A stretch of DNA of 64,000 bases, taken from assembly GCA_017630155.1 (NCBI GenBank), contig JAGBVU010000003.1, positions 48,258 to 112,257 of the forward strand. The letters are read 5' to 3'. This document shows, piece after piece, positions 18,185 to 26,755 of this stretch. Both the position numbers and the translations under genes were made by a program. The number at the start of each line of letters is the position of its first letter. The first letter of the stretch is position 1. The notes beneath the pieces are model-generated. The model was not told the DNA's origin, ran no database searches, and saw nothing but the letters and a program-made list of their open reading frames with translations. This DNA comes from Bacteroidales bacterium. Lineage in GTDB: Bacteria > Bacteroidota > Bacteroidia > Bacteroidales > UBA932.

Positions 18185-19042
18185 TTAAAATGCAAATGGG
18201 GCTGAGATTCTCCTGTAATCCTCTTTCTGGAGGCCTGCACCCTGTTTTGCAGACATTTTGTGTTTTCTGTACATGTAGAGTTCCCAGGTGTCAGCGCTGA
18301 TAAGCATCTTGAAGCAGAATGACCCCCTCTGGTTTATACTTGGGGCAACGACTGCGCAGACAAGGGTATTGGGTCTCCTCTCCTCTATTGCTTTTTCAAT
18401 CTCCTCTCTGGTAACGAGCTTTGCTTTCCCTTTGAAGTCCTCGTCAAGCATCTCCTGGGTCACCTCGAACCCGAAGTCATCTTCTGCAAAGAGTATCTCT
18501 TTGTCCTCAGCTCCGTTCATTCCGTCAGAGTATGCGCTGATGCCGATGTATGCAGAGAGTTTGTTTCTCTGGACCTTCAGGATGTGTGCCTGGATAATGT
18601 TTATGAATGGGGCAGTATATATGAACTCTTCCCCTGAGTCATCATTGAGAGGTTTGTAAGGGAGGGAGAGTACTTCATACATGTTGTTGAGACCTTCGGC
18701 ACTGTTTTCAGACCCTTTGACCAGGGTGAGGAACTCCATTGCGGGCTCTTTCTCTTTGCTGAACTGGCCGTCCACTTTCATAAGGAAGAAGAAGTTGGTA
18801 TCCCTTTTTATGTTTTCAAACTCTTCCATATTGCAGAATTCATATGGTGAGAGGTGCCAGTGTTGTTTGACTGCATCCATAAGGACAATGTCCTCCAGGG
18901 AGTTGTTCCCCTGAATTACAACATATGTGGTTTTGGCAGAAAAATTCTTCAAATCGTCTTTTCTGTTGAACAGGTTGAAATTTTGTCCGAAAGCGGAATT
19001 TATCCCGATGAACAATATAAGAACGGCTATAATCTTTCTCAT
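18185..19042 (-). CDS. Conserved hypothetical secreted protein
   Basis: 285 residues, not assigned to a named family. N-terminal signal peptide (IIAVLILFIGINSAFGQ, cleavage after about residue 19). The mature part starts by mentioning an apparent Nuf-like NLFNRKDDL stretch and ends with a motif (DTWELYMYRKHKMS) that I associate with uncharacterised Bacteroidales proteins, from memory only. No membrane helix or catalytic motif recognised. First gene of the unit with the M16 peptidase; a consensus -7 box lies 21 bases upstream, divergent from dnaX. Confidence 0.75.
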   Translation of the reverse strand: MRKIIAVLILFIGINSAFGQNFNLFNRKDDLKNFSAKTTYVVIQGNNSLEDIVLMDAVKQHWHLSPYEFCNMEEFENIKRDTNFFFLMKVDGQFSKEKEPAMEFLTLVKGSENSAEGLNNMYEVLSLPYKPLNDDSGEEFIYTAPFINIIQAHILKVQRNKLSAYIGISAYSDGMNGAEDKEILFAEDDFGFEVTQEMLDEDFKGKAKLVTREEIEKAIEERRPNTLVCAVVAPSINQRGSFCFKMLISADTWELYMYRKHKMSAKQGAGLQKEDYRRISAPFAF

Positions 19043-19062
19043 AATTATCTATTTTAGTGGTG

Positions 19063-19070
19063 CAAAAATA
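19063..19070 (-). promoter_or_regulatory. Candidate -7 box for the unknown protein/M16/methyltransferase unit
   Basis: Minus-strand TATTTTTG matches TAnnTTTG, 20 bases before the ATG at 19042. No clear -33 match at the expected spacing. Confidence 0.5.
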
Positions 19071-19091
19071 GTAATTTATATGGATTATTTG

Positions 19092-19099
19092 TACTTTTG
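19092..19099 (+). promoter_or_regulatory. Candidate -7 box for dnaX-lptB, almost touching the start codon
   Basis: TACTTTTG matches TAnnTTTG exactly and ends six bases before the dnaX ATG at 19106. If used, the message would have essentially no 5' leader. It overlaps the alternative upstream TTG codon (19097), which argues against that codon as start. Confidence 0.55.
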
Positions 19100-19105
19100 T
19101 CAGAT

Positions 19106-20917
19106 ATGGAACAATTCATAGTATCAGCCAGAAAATACCGTCCCAACTCGTTTGAGTCACTCATTGGACAGGAGAATATTGCCACTACACTGAAGAATTC
19201 GATTCTGCGCGGGCAGTTGGCCCACGCTTACCTGTTCTGCGGCCCAAGAGGTGTAGGCAAGACCACCTCTGCCAGGATTTTTGCCAAGTCCATCAACTGT
19301 CTCAATCCATCTGAAGATATGGAGCCTTGCGGACAATGTGAGTCGTGTCTCTCATTTTCGGAGGGGCGATCCTACTGCATACACGAATTGGATGCTGCGT
19401 CCAACAACTCTGTGGATGATATAAGAAACCTTACGGAGATGGTACGCATCCCTCCCCAGATCGGGAAGTACAGCGTATATATAATCGATGAGGTCCATAT
19501 GCTTTCGGCAGCCGCTTTCAATGCATTTTTGAAGACTTTGGAAGAACCCCCTGCATATGCAATCTTCATCCTTGCCACCACAGAGAAGCATAAGATTCTC
19601 CCTACAATCCTCTCAAGGTGTCAGACCTACGATTTCAACAGGATATCCATCCCTGATATGGTCAGGAACCTTTCTGATATAGCGCAGAAGGAGGGTGTAA
19701 AGATTGAGGAGGATGCCCTCCATATATTGGCCCAGAAAGCCGATGGGGCGATGCGTGATGCACTGACACTTTTTGACCAGACTGTCGCATTTTGCGGCAA
19801 GGATATAAAATATGAGCAGGTAATCTCAAATCTCAACATCCTTGACTATGAGTACTATTTCAGGATGATTGACCATTTTCTGGCGGCAGACTATACCTCT
19901 GCTCTCCTGATTTTTGATGAGATACTCTCCAAAGGTTTCAATGCCCTCCACTTCATATCGGGATTAAGTTCTCACCTGAGGGATCTTATAGTGTGCAGGA
20001 AAGAGGCATCTGAGTCTCTCCTCCAGCTCCCCGGATCACTTGTCAGGAGATATAAGGAGCAGTCTGCAAAATGCTCTGTCCCATTTTTGTATGAGGCGTT
20101 GAACATTACTACAGGTTGTGAGGCAGCATACAGACAGAGCGGAAATCAGAGGCTTCTGATAGAGTTCACACTTATGAAACTCTCATTCCTGGCACAGGGG
20201 GTTCCAAATGTGCAGACACTCCCACAATCGGCAGGAGCTCCTCAGGTAGTGCCACCTGCACCGCAGCAGTCGCAACCATTGCAGCAGCCTCAGCCGGTTC
20301 AGCAGCCTGCAGCTATGCAAACGCAGCCAGTTCAGCAGCCTGCGGCAAGTCAGCCTGTTGCTACTGAGGAACCTGCACCTGTTCCACCGGCACCAGCAGT
20401 TTCAGCGGCACCTGCCCCAGCACAGAAGGCTCCATTGAGGACAGGTTCACTCTCTGTGAGGGATATGCTGATGAAGGCAGAGCAGAGGGCTCGTGGAGTA
20501 GAGGAGACCTCGACAGAGGAGGAGAGTGGTGAGAGGCCTTTCACAATGGATGAATTTATGGTGGCATGGAGAGAGTTTATAGAGGAGGAGAGGGCTGCCA
20601 AGAGGACATCACTGGCAATAACATTGGAACAATATACCCCTGTTCTACTCGAAGATGGAGTCACTGTGGAGTTTTATGTGAGCAATGATGCACAGAAGGG
20701 GTGGATAGAGGAGAAGAGGCTCCTCAAGATGATATCCCAGATGAGGGGAAAAGTGCACAACAGGAGACTTAATCTTCAGGTGGCGGTGGCTGTCACTTCT
20801 GGAGAAGATGATGGTGCTCCAAAGCTATATACCAATAGGGATAAAGGTGAGTACCTTTTGAGAGAGCACGAATCTGTAAGGGAATTGGCACAGAAACTTG
20901 AACTTGATATAAAGTAG
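19106..20917 (+). CDS. dnaX: DNA polymerase III subunit gamma/tau
   Basis: Clamp-loader ATPase. 603 residues from the ATG at 19106; an in-frame TTG nine bases earlier lies inside the promoter box and was rejected. Walker [12 protein letters not shown] near residue 45, zinc-binding cysteines C..CGQCESC near 64-79, Walker B IIDEVHML near 125 and the SRC sensor in TILSRCQT. Residues about 370-440 form a Pro/Gln/Ala-rich linker with a 33-bp-period repeat, followed by a tau-like C-terminal domain. No A-rich slippery heptamer was seen, so a separate gamma product is not indicated. lptB follows 4 bp later. Confidence 0.96.
   Translation: MEQFIVSARKYRPNSFESLIGQENIATTLKNSILRGQLAHAYLFCGPRGVGKTTSARIFAKSINCLNPSEDMEPCGQCESCLSFSEGRSYCIHELDAASNNSVDDIRNLTEMVRIPPQIGKYSVYIIDEVHMLSAAAFNAFLKTLEEPPAYAIFILATTEKHKILPTILSRCQTYDFNRISIPDMVRNLSDIAQKEGVKIEEDALHILAQKADGAMRDALTLFDQTVAFCGKDIKYEQVISNLNILDYEYYFRMIDHFLAADYTSALLIFDEILSKGFNALHFISGLSSHLRDLIVCRKEASESLLQLPGSLVRRYKEQSAKCSVPFLYEALNITTGCEAAYRQSGNQRLLIEFTLMKLSFLAQGVPNVQTLPQSAGAPQVVPPAPQQSQPLQQPQPVQQPAAMQTQPVQQPAASQPVATEEPAPVPPAPAVSAAPAPAQKAPLRTGSLSVRDMLMKAEQRARGVEETSTEEESGERPFTMDEFMVAWREFIEEERAAKRTSLAITLEQYTPVLLEDGVTVEFYVSNDAQKGWIEEKRLLKMISQMRGKVHNRRLNLQVAVAVTSGEDDGAPKLYTNRDKGEYLLREHESVRELAQKLELDIK
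20291..20346 (+). repeat. Two-copy repeat inside the dnaX linker
   Basis: A 23-bp unit at 20291-20313 recurs at 20324-20346 with two mismatches, period 33 bp, encoding QPVQQPA twice. It lies in the disordered Pro/Gln linker, where length variation is usually tolerated. Confidence 0.7.
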
Positions 20918-20921
20918 GAAA

Positions 20922-21692
20922 ATGAGACTGTACAGCGAAAATCTAGTAAAGAAATATGGCGCCCGGACTGTTGTCAAGGGGGTCTCTATCGAGGTGCATC
21001 AGGGGGAGATTGTTGGTTTGCTGGGTCCGAATGGGGCAGGCAAGACTACAAGTTTCTATATGATTACCGGACTTATCAAACCCAACGAGGGGAGGATATA
21101 TCTGGAGCACGAGGATGGCTCTGTAGAAGAGATAACCAAACTTCCTATGTATCAGAGGGCACAGAAAGGTCTTGGCTATTTGGCACAAGAGGCATCTGTG
21201 TTCAGAAAACTCAGTGTCGAGGACAATATTATGTCTGTGATGGAGATGGCCAATCTTACAAAACAGCAAAGGCAGGAGCGTCTGGAGTCTTTGATAGATG
21301 AGTTCCGTCTCCATAAGGTGCGCAAAAGTCTTGGTATCCAGCTATCTGGTGGTGAGAGGCGCAGATGTGAGATTGCAAGGGCTCTTGCCATTGATCCCAA
21401 GTTTATCCTGTTGGATGAGCCTTTTGCAGGTGTAGACCCTATTGCAGTGGAGGATATTCAGCATATTATCGCCAAACTCAAATACAAGAATATCGGTGTA
21501 ATCATCACCGACCACAATGTTCACGAGACATTGGCAATTACGGACAGGGCATATCTTCTGTATGAAGGTACCATTCTTGAAAGCGGTACGGCAGAGATGT
21601 TGGCCAACAACCCTGAAGTTCGACGCAAGTATCTTGGACAGAACTTTGAGCTCCGCAAAGCTGTCTTGAGGGAGAAAAAAGATGAGGAATAA
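20922..21692 (+). CDS. lptB: LPS export ABC transporter ATP-binding protein
   Basis: ATPase that drives extraction of lipopolysaccharide from the inner membrane with LptFG. 256 residues. Walker [10 protein letters not shown] (about 35-43), Q-loop [14 protein letters not shown] typical of LptB, signature [15 protein letters not shown] near 143-157, Walker [14 protein letters not shown] and H-loop TDHNV. The carboxy end is slightly long and charged. Downstream of dnaX by 4 bp and followed by a strong hairpin terminator. The membrane partners are not in the window. Confidence 0.95.
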   Translation: MRLYSENLVKKYGARTVVKGVSIEVHQGEIVGLLGPNGAGKTTSFYMITGLIKPNEGRIYLEHEDGSVEEITKLPMYQRAQKGLGYLAQEASVFRKLSVEDNIMSVMEMANLTKQQRQERLESLIDEFRLHKVRKSLGIQLSGGERRRCEIARALAIDPKFILLDEPFAGVDPIAVEDIQHIIAKLKYKNIGVIITDHNVHETLAITDRAYLLYEGTILESGTAEMLANNPEVRRKYLGQNFELRKAVLREKKDEE

Positions 21693-21693
21693 A

Positions 21694-21724
21694 AAATACC
21701 CCCGACTTGATGCCGGGGGTATTT
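21694..21724. terminator. Bidirectional intrinsic terminator between lptB and the transglutaminase gene
   Basis: Perfect 11-bp inverted repeat (AAATACCCCCG / CGGGGGTATTT) with a 9-base loop, followed by TTTG-TTTAT on the plus strand and a T-rich run on the minus strand. It sits immediately after lptB and 20 bases after the end of the convergent transglutaminase gene, so it can serve both. Confidence 0.9.
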
Positions 21725-21744
21725 GTTTATAGGGATTCTGCAAA

Positions 21745-23244
21745 CTACAGAACTTCAAGTTCCATATCGTAGTTCCAGCGGCTGAAGTAGAGGTTTCCAC
21801 CTCTCCACTCAACTTCACCTCTCTGGAAGTCGACGGTCTCGCTTCTTGGATATGTCTTGGCAGGGTATAGAGGCTGAGAGTAGTCGGTGTTTACGATAAA
21901 TCTCCATGCATCCATACCGTGAGTATAGAAGTAGAAGTAGTCGCTGTCAAGTCTTGATTTGTCTGCACTGGTGATGACGCGTCCGCGTGGTGCATTGTGT
22001 TCAAGCTCCTCTTTGAGGATAACTCTTCCGAATGAAGGGTCAACACCTACCCAACCGATACCTTCGTAGTACACGCGTACCCAGTCGTGGAGGTTGATCT
22101 CCATAGGGTGGAGCATCCATCCGCTCTCCCATTGTGCAGGGATACCGGCACATCTGGCCATAGTGATGAATAGAAGACCTACCTGTCCGCAGTCGCCGTG
22201 GTCGTTGTCGATGACATACTCAGGGATGTTTTCCAGTGTAGAGTACTCTCTGGCACTTGCCCAAGGGAAATGGTCGCAAATCCAGTCAAAGATCTTTACA
22301 GATTTGAGGTAAGGATTCTCAACCCCTTTTGTAAGAGAGTCTGTAATCGATTTGATTCTGTCGCTGAATACGATGTGAGGTGCCCTCTCTGCAGTGAATT
22401 TCTTGTAAAGTTTGCTCTCAGTGTCGTAAGGTTTTACATCTTCAGGCTCGAAGTCGTGGAATTTGTGGTACACTGTGTATGACATCTCGTACCAGAACTC
22501 TGTACGTTTGCCTGCCTCAGCCACCTTCTCCATATAGATGCTTCTATGTGCATGACCTTCAGGGGCGATGATGTAGTCGGGCTGAGATGTGGCAAGAAGT
22601 TTGACATTCTTGTAGATATCCTCATTCTGAAGATAAGGCATCCATACCCTTACCACTTCACCTGCAGGAACCTCGTCAGGTTTGACAGAGATAGAGTAGC
22701 GGATTTTGAGATTTTCTGGCTCTACAAGGGCTTTGCCGGTTTTGCGTGCGCTCTTGAGAACTTTGGTTACTGACTCATCCACAAAAGTGTCAAGTGGATC
22801 TGGAGAGTAGGGGTGGGTCTGGTTGTAGAGTGCTTCAGCCTCTTCGTCAATTCTGAAGACATTGCGGGCAGAGTTTCTGAAATATCTCTTCTCTCCGTCA
22901 ATGGTCATCCCCTCAAGGATTTTTTTCTCCTCCCAGCGTGCCATATCCTCGCGGGTCACTTCAGGGTAGTATTTCTGAAGTTGGGCAAATACAGTGGAGT
23001 CGTCTCTGCTGAAATCCTGGCGGATACGATCCATAACTTCCATCTGGAAGTTGAGGTCCCAAATCTGGGCAGGGGTCAAATCTTCTGTAGCGATTTTCAT
23101 CTTGATAAGTTTCTCTGCCTGTGTGAACTCACCGGCTTTGATAACTTTCGCGATATTGGCATCGCTAAGGTCTGCTTTAGACAAAGAATGTCCACAACCG
23201 GATACGATTATGGACATTGCAATTATGATAAATATGTTTCTCAT
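21745..23244 (-). CDS. Transglutaminase-like domain lipoprotein
   Basis: 499 residues. Lipoprotein signal peptide with lipobox VSGC, acylated Cys near residue 17. Long N-terminal region of unknown fold, then a transglutaminase-like core: Cys352 in GDCGQVGL, His386 in NLHDWVRV and Asp402 in GVDPSFG, the complete triad. Such periplasmic proteins may act as proteases or cross-linking enzymes; the substrate is not predictable. It lies 18 bp after efp and probably shares its transcript. Confidence 0.88.
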   Translation of the reverse strand: MRNIFIIIAMSIIVSGCGHSLSKADLSDANIAKVIKAGEFTQAEKLIKMKIATEDLTPAQIWDLNFQMEVMDRIRQDFSRDDSTVFAQLQKYYPEVTREDMARWEEKKILEGMTIDGEKRYFRNSARNVFRIDEEAEALYNQTHPYSPDPLDTFVDESVTKVLKSARKTGKALVEPENLKIRYSISVKPDEVPAGEVVRVWMPYLQNEDIYKNVKLLATSQPDYIIAPEGHAHRSIYMEKVAEAGKRTEFWYEMSYTVYHKFHDFEPEDVKPYDTESKLYKKFTAERAPHIVFSDRIKSITDSLTKGVENPYLKSVKIFDWICDHFPWASAREYSTLENIPEYVIDNDHGDCGQVGLLFITMARCAGIPAQWESGWMLHPMEINLHDWVRVYYEGIGWVGVDPSFGRVILKEELEHNAPRGRVITSADKSRLDSDYFYFYTHGMDAWRFIVNTDYSQPLYPAKTYPRSETVDFQRGEVEWRGGNLYFSRWNYDMELEVL

Positions 23245-23262
23245 GTGATAGAGATTAGATAA

Positions 23263-23829
23263 CTATCTAACACGTTCACCGTATGAACGATCCTCAGTGT
23301 TTACTCTGATTCTGTCACCCTGGTTGATGAATAGGGGAACCATAATCTCTGCACCAGTTTCGAGTGTACAAGCTTTCATGGCGTTGGTAGAGGCTGTATC
23401 ACCTTTAACAGCAGGCTCAGTGTAGGTAACCTCCATCTCAACATATTTTGGAAGCTCGCAAGTGAGGCATCTCTCCTCATCAGCAAGGAACATCATCTCT
23501 ACTGACTGACCCTCTTTCATAAGGTCTGCATTGTCAACAAGGTCTTCCTGAAGTGAAATCTGCTCGAAAGTCTCGCTGTGCATGAAGTTATAACCCATAT
23601 CATCCTTATAAAGGTACTGGTAAGGTCTTCTCTCTACGTTGATAAGTTCGATTTTCTCACCTGCAGTGAAGGTTCTGTCAAGGATTTTACCATTCTCAAG
23701 GTTGCGGAGTTTGGTTTTTACGAATGCAGGACCTTTACCTGGTTTAACGTGCTGGAACCAGATGATAGATACTGGTTTGCCATCATATTTGAAATAAAGT
23801 CCGTTTTTGAAATCAGCTGTTGTTGCCAT
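23263..23829 (-). CDS. efp: Elongation factor P
   Basis: Rescues ribosomes stalled on proline runs. 188 residues with the three beta-barrel domains; the loop carrying the modifiable position reads HVKPGKGPAF near residues 27-36, with Lys at the tip. C-terminal domain ends in GDRIRVNTEDRSYGERV, the usual EF-P end. No lysyl-lysine modification genes are visible nearby. A consensus -7 box is 40 bases upstream. Confidence 0.97.
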   Translation of the reverse strand: MATTADFKNGLYFKYDGKPVSIIWFQHVKPGKGPAFVKTKLRNLENGKILDRTFTAGEKIELINVERRPYQYLYKDDMGYNFMHSETFEQISLQEDLVDNADLMKEGQSVEMMFLADEERCLTCELPKYVEMEVTYTEPAVKGDTASTNAMKACTLETGAEIMVPLFINQGDRIRVNTEDRSYGERVR

Positions 23830-23868
23830 AAAATATTGATTATTGTTTATTTAATTTCGATTTGGGCG

Positions 23869-23876
23869 CAAAGATA
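23869..23876 (-). promoter_or_regulatory. Candidate -7 box for efp-transglutaminase
   Basis: Minus-strand TATCTTTG matches TAnnTTTG and is followed by GCG; it is 39 bases before the efp ATG. No convincing -33 element. Confidence 0.5.
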
Positions 23877-23894
23877 TATAAAAAATGGAGAACA

Positions 23895-24782
23895 CTATAA
23901 ATTCTTGAGATAATTTGCCACCTCTTCGAGCTGCCATTTGGGGGTCGATGTGGCACCGCAGATTCCTACAAAGTCATCTGGGCCAAACCATTGAGGGTTT
24001 ATTTCATTGTGGTGTTCCACGGAGTATGTGCGGGGGTTTACGCTGGCGCAGAGCTGGGAGAGGATTTTTCCGTTAGAACTCTCCTTTCCGCAAACGAAGA
24101 TGATGGCGGTGTGTCCCTTGGCAAACTCTATGAGATTTGGGTGTCGGGATGATACCTGGCGGCAGATGGTGTTGAAGACGGAGAGTTGTGAATCGTCGCC
24201 ACAGGCTTCAAGGACAGCGGTGCGGAGGAGTTCACCAAGCTGCTGGAACTGCTGCGGATCCTTGGTAGTTTGGGAGAAGAGGGCAATGGGCTTAGTGAGG
24301 TCTATTCTCCTATCACTGATGGCACTGTGCAGCTGCTCTACTTTCTCCAGAACGAGGGCGTTGCCCTGGACCTGACCGATGAGTCCGTTGACTTCGGCGT
24401 GACCGTTCTTGCCGAATATTATTATCTGCCCACCTTTGGGAGAGATCTCATGGTATGTAGCTGCGATCCTCTTTTGAAGCTGCAGAACCACCGGGCAGGT
24501 GCAGTCTATAATCTCAATATTGTTCCCTTTGGCGATATTGTATACTGCTGGTGGCTCACCATGTGCGCGGAAGAGTACCACGGTGTCCTGAAGATTTTTA
24601 AGGTCTTCATAGCCGATGGTGGAGAGCCCTTTGTGGCGGAGACGGTCCATTTCTGTCTCGTTGTGAACTATGGCTCCAAGTGAATAGAGTGCTCCGTTTT
24701 GGGAGAGGACCTGCTCGGCCTGTTCAATGGCGCGACGGACACCATTGCAACACCCAGAATGTTCGTCAATTTCTACTCTCAT
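23895..24782 (-). CDS. ispH: 4-hydroxy-3-methylbut-2-enyl diphosphate reductase
   Basis: Last step of the non-mevalonate isoprenoid pathway; a [4Fe-4S] enzyme producing IPP and DMAPP. 295 residues from the ATG at 24782, which overlaps the cmk stop as ATGA; a longer reading frame from 24809 would run into cmk and is less likely. Iron-sulfur cysteines: SGCCNGV near residue 12, DCTCPVV near 95 and NTICRQV near 190. HAEVNGLIGQ and TQTTKDP-like SQTTKDPQQF segments are also present. Confidence 0.95.
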   Translation of the reverse strand: MRVEIDEHSGCCNGVRRAIEQAEQVLSQNGALYSLGAIVHNETEMDRLRHKGLSTIGYEDLKNLQDTVVLFRAHGEPPAVYNIAKGNNIEIIDCTCPVVLQLQKRIAATYHEISPKGGQIIIFGKNGHAEVNGLIGQVQGNALVLEKVEQLHSAISDRRIDLTKPIALFSQTTKDPQQFQQLGELLRTAVLEACGDDSQLSVFNTICRQVSSRHPNLIEFAKGHTAIIFVCGKESSNGKILSQLCASVNPRTYSVEHHNEINPQWFGPDDFVGICGATSTPKWQLEEVANYLKNL

Positions 24783-25468
24783 CTTTTTTCCAAAAGTGTA
24801 ATAATCCAATCCATCTGCTGGTCAAGTGTCATATGGCTGTTGTCCAGAAGGACTGCATCGGGAGCTTGTGTAAGTGGAGCTGTCTCACGGTGGGTGTCTA
24901 TGTAGTCACGCTCCTGGAGATTTTTAAGGACATCTTCCATATTGGGATTCTCTCCCTTTGCCACCATCTCATTGTATCTCCTCTGAGCCCTTATCTCTGG
25001 GTCTGCTGTCATAAATATTTTCAGTTCGGCATTTGGAAATACCGCTGTTCCGATATCACGTCCATCCATTACCACCCCTTTTTTCTCACCATATCTCTTG
25101 AGCATGGAGTCAACAAAGTTTCTCACTGCAGGTACAGCAGCGATGTGGCTGACTTTGTTTGCGGTCTCCAGTCCACGAATCTCCTTCTCTACATTCTCAC
25201 CATTGAGATATGTTTCGCTTTTGCCATTCTCCCCTGTAGGTCGGAATTCGATAGCGGTGTCACAGAGACTTTTCTGCAACTTCTCGTAGTCGATGTTGTT
25301 CTGGTGGTCGATAATGCCATTTTTGATGGCACATAGGGTCATCGCTCTGTAAAGGGCGCCGGTATCAATGTAGATATAACCCAACTTCGCCGCCACAAGC
25401 TTGGCGAAAGTACTCTTTCCGGTCGAAGAGTATCCATCTATTGCTATGATGATTTTACGTGTATCCAT
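24779..25468 (-). CDS. cmk: Cytidylate kinase
   Basis: Phosphorylates CMP and dCMP. 229 residues from the ATG at 25468 (MDTRKII...), preferred over the upstream in-frame codon because a perfect promoter box occupies 25476-25483. P-loop IDGYSSTGKSTFAK near residues 8-21, the YIDTGALYRAMT CMP-binding segment near 33-44, MDGRDIGTAVFP near 130 and the RAQRR stretch near 155. First gene of a two-gene unit with ispH (ATGA overlap). Confidence 0.96.
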   Translation of the reverse strand: MDTRKIIIAIDGYSSTGKSTFAKLVAAKLGYIYIDTGALYRAMTLCAIKNGIIDHQNNIDYEKLQKSLCDTAIEFRPTGENGKSETYLNGENVEKEIRGLETANKVSHIAAVPAVRNFVDSMLKRYGEKKGVVMDGRDIGTAVFPNAELKIFMTADPEIRAQRRYNEMVAKGENPNMEDVLKNLQERDYIDTHRETAPLTQAPDAVLLDNSHMTLDQQMDWIITLLEKR

Positions 25469-25475
25469 TTGGATA

Positions 25476-25505
25476 CAAAGGTATAAAAATGAAAGCAATC
25501 TTCAA
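25476..25505 (-). promoter_or_regulatory. Consensus promoter for cmk-ispH
   Basis: Minus-strand TTG at 25503-25505, 19-base spacer, then TACCTTTG at 25476-25483, a full match to the Bacteroidota -33/-7 arrangement. The -7 box ends eight bases before the cmk ATG, predicting a leader of only a few bases. Confidence 0.65.
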
Positions 25506-25565
25506 TATATGTTATGGTGACTGGCTTATATTTTGCAGGGTGTATGTGGATTGGTTTTTCTGTTT

Positions 25566-25573
25566 TATATTTG
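25566..25573 (+). promoter_or_regulatory. Candidate -7 box for the NtrC-type regulator gene
   Basis: TATATTTG, exact match to TAnnTTTG, 18 bases before the ATG at 25592. The expected -33 position holds TATG, a weak match. Confidence 0.5.
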
Positions 25574-25591
25574 TAGCATAAATTTGTTGAT

Positions 25592-26755
25592 ATGAAAATA
25601 CTTGTTGTTGATGATGAGAGGAGTATCAGGAATACCCTCAAGGAGATTCTGGAATTTGAAGGTCATGAGATAACCCTGGCGTCGGATGGGGCAGAGGGTG
25701 TGGAGAAAGCTCAGGCTACGCAGTTTGATGCCATTTTCTGTGATATCAAGATGCCCAATATGGATGGGAAAGAGCTGCTGGACAAACTTGTACAGGGGGG
25801 ATGTGAATCCACTATCATCATGATGTCGGGACATGGGGATATAGAAACAGCAGTAGATTGTATCAAGAAAGGGGCTTATGACTTTATACAAAAGCCTTTG
25901 GATCTTAATAGAATCCTCATCACACTCAAGAATGCCACTGATAAGACAGAACTTGTAAAAGAGACCAAGACCCTGAAGAGAAAAATCTCCAAAGTTCAGG
26001 AGATAGTGGGAGAGTCAGCTGCCATCACCAGAGTGAAAGAGATGATAAAGAGGGTAGCTCCGGCAGATGCCAGAGTGCTGATTACAGGATCGAACGGTAC
26101 TGGTAAAGAGTTGGTGGCCAGATGGCTGCACGAACTCAGCAACAGGGTCTCTGCACCATTTGTAGAGGTCAATTGTGCAGCCATACCAAGTGAACTTATT
26201 GAGAGTGAACTTTTCGGTCATGAGAAAGGTGCATTTACTTCTGCTATCAAGCAGCACAAAGGGAAATTTGAACAAGCCAATGGTGGAACACTGTTTCTGG
26301 ATGAAATAGGGGACATGAGTCTGGCTGCCCAAGCGAAAGTACTCAGGGTTCTCCAGGAACACAAACTCACCAGAGTGGGTAGCGACAAGGATATAGAGGT
26401 GGATGTAAGGGTAGTGGCTGCTACCAACAAAAACCTCAAGGAGGAGATAGCCAAAGGGACATTCCGTGAGGACCTTTATCATAGGCTCAGCGTCATCATA
26501 ATTCACCTCCCCTCTCTAGCAGAAAGAAAGGACGATATACCTCTGTTGGTAAACCACTTCATCAAGCAAATTTGCAATGAAAACGGAAAACCTGTGATGA
26601 AGATTGAAAAGGATGCAATGGAGGAGCTGATGCAGTATGGGTGGAGTGGAAATATCAGGGAACTTCGCAATGTGGTGGAGCGTCTCCTTATCCTTTCAAA
26701 TGGTGTTATCACCAGAGATGATGTCATTACTTACGCTATCCCTTCTGATAGATAG
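25592..26755 (+). CDS. NtrC/NtrX-type response regulator lacking a DNA-binding domain
   Basis: 387 residues: receiver domain (1-120) with the phosphorylatable Asp51 in FCDIKMPNMDG, then a sigma-54-type AAA+ domain (about 145-375). Walker A ITGSNGTGKE, the sigma-54 loop ELFGHEKGAFTSA (Ser in place of the usual Gly of GAFTGA), Walker B TLFLDEIGD, and GNIRELRNVVERL near the end. The protein stops about 15 residues after the AAA+ lid, so the usual Fis-type helix-turn-helix is missing; there is no room for it because the convergent kinase gene overlaps by 20 bp. Probable partner of that NtrY-like kinase. Confidence 0.9.
   Translation: MKILVVDDERSIRNTLKEILEFEGHEITLASDGAEGVEKAQATQFDAIFCDIKMPNMDGKELLDKLVQGGCESTIIMMSGHGDIETAVDCIKKGAYDFIQKPLDLNRILITLKNATDKTELVKETKTLKRKISKVQEIVGESAAITRVKEMIKRVAPADARVLITGSNGTGKELVARWLHELSNRVSAPFVEVNCAAIPSELIESELFGHEKGAFTSAIKQHKGKFEQANGGTLFLDEIGDMSLAAQAKVLRVLQEHKLTRVGSDKDIEVDVRVVAATNKNLKEEIAKGTFREDLYHRLSVIIIHLPSLAERKDDIPLLVNHFIKQICNENGKPVMKIEKDAMEELMQYGWSGNIRELRNVVERLLILSNGVITRDDVITYAIPSDR

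Noticed and set aside
20400..20560. Programmed frameshift site in dnaX for a gamma subunit
   Set aside because: No A-AAA-AAG heptamer with a downstream hairpin was found after the ATPase domain.
24783..24809. Longer ispH start giving nine extra residues
   Set aside because: It would lie inside cmk; the ATG at 24782 makes a standard ATGA overlap and matches the family N-terminus.
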